From: Lachnospiraceae bacterium | Lineage (GTDB): Bacteria; Bacillota; Clostridia; Lachnospirales; Lachnospiraceae | Reading direction: 5' to 3' | Assembly: GCA_910574185.1 (NCBI GenBank) | Contig: CAJSZQ010000004.1 | Span: forward strand, 124,001-188,000 | DNA: 64,000 bases | In this document: positions 63,936-64,000 of the stretch, in pieces | Layout of the letters: each line of letters starts with the position of its first letter | How positions within the stretch are numbered: position 1 is the first letter of the stretch | Made by a program: the position numbers and the translations under genes | Notes under the pieces: model-generated | Databases searched by the model: none | What the model saw: the letters and a program-made list of their open reading frames with translations, nothing else | What the model was told of the DNA's origin: nothing

Positions 63936-64000
63936 ATGTCAAAAAAACATCCAATTACAATTAGTTCATGGACACTGGGAGATCAGTGTAAATTTGAGGA
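63936..64000 (+). CDS. Start of a probable sugar-phosphate isomerase/epimerase (cut by window end)
   Basis: ATG has AAGGAG ten bases upstream. Only 21 complete codons are seen (MSKKHPITISSWTLGDQ, then CKFE). The opening with SISSWTLGDQC-like pattern recalls xylose-isomerase-like TIM-barrel proteins of the AP-endonuclease-2 family. The call rests on few residues. Confidence 0.5.
   Translation, partial: MSKKHPITISSWTLGDQCKFE

Overview
The window looks like chromosome of a gut-type Lachnospiraceae (Firmicutes, Clostridia). This rests on strong GGAGG ribosome sites, the dgt-dnaG-rpoD-trmK-nif3 order, a split archaeal-type glutamate synthase, GSIII glutamine synthetase, serC-serA and the der-plsY-gpsA order. 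The genus cannot be fixed from the sequence alone.

Layout. 1-3.4 kb is the right end of an integrated element: a decayed Septu-like ATPase/HNH pair, a small unknown protein and a large serine recombinase, which sits in a substrate-binding-protein gene whose 3' part follows. 4.0-7.0 kb holds tRNA-Gly(CCC), a structured repeat, a frameshifted IS transposase and two small unknown proteins. 7.4-11.0 kb is a SorC-regulated cluster (glycerol-1-phosphate dehydrogenase, HAD phosphatase, RpiB-like isomerase). 11.6-20.5 kb is housekeeping: dgt, dnaG, rpoD, trmK, nif3-like, a nucleoside kinase and an exported membrane protein.

20.5-35.2 kb is a nitrogen island of two divergent transcription units. Leftward run the three glutamate synthase proteins, a short GSI and an ANTAR antiterminator. 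Rightward run GSIII, an ammonium transporter fused to PII, asnB, pyrG and purF. Both leaders carry intrinsic terminators before the first gene, so ANTAR-controlled antitermination is the natural model. 35.2-40.6 kb contains aroC beside an integrase remnant and an acquired-looking block (ArsR/permease/thioredoxin; TetR/FMN-binding/flavodoxin; TnpV). 41-64 kb holds an L,D-transpeptidase, tgt-yajC, leuB-ilvD-ilvB, serC-serA, a polysaccharide deacetylase, a hybrid histidine kinase with a solute-binding lipoprotein, prs, der-plsY-gpsA, and a LysR gene divergent from a gene cut by the window end.

The most unusual signal lies between genes. Four copies of a 222-239 bp imperfect palindrome share a 106-nt core that aligns without gaps. 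About eleven base pairs change on both sides at once, and a 16-nt apical loop is nearly constant. The outer stems differ in sequence between families yet stay self-complementary. A second family has two 144-bp copies, also with a compensatory change. These look like undescribed structured RNA or ssDNA elements, or hairpin mobile elements.
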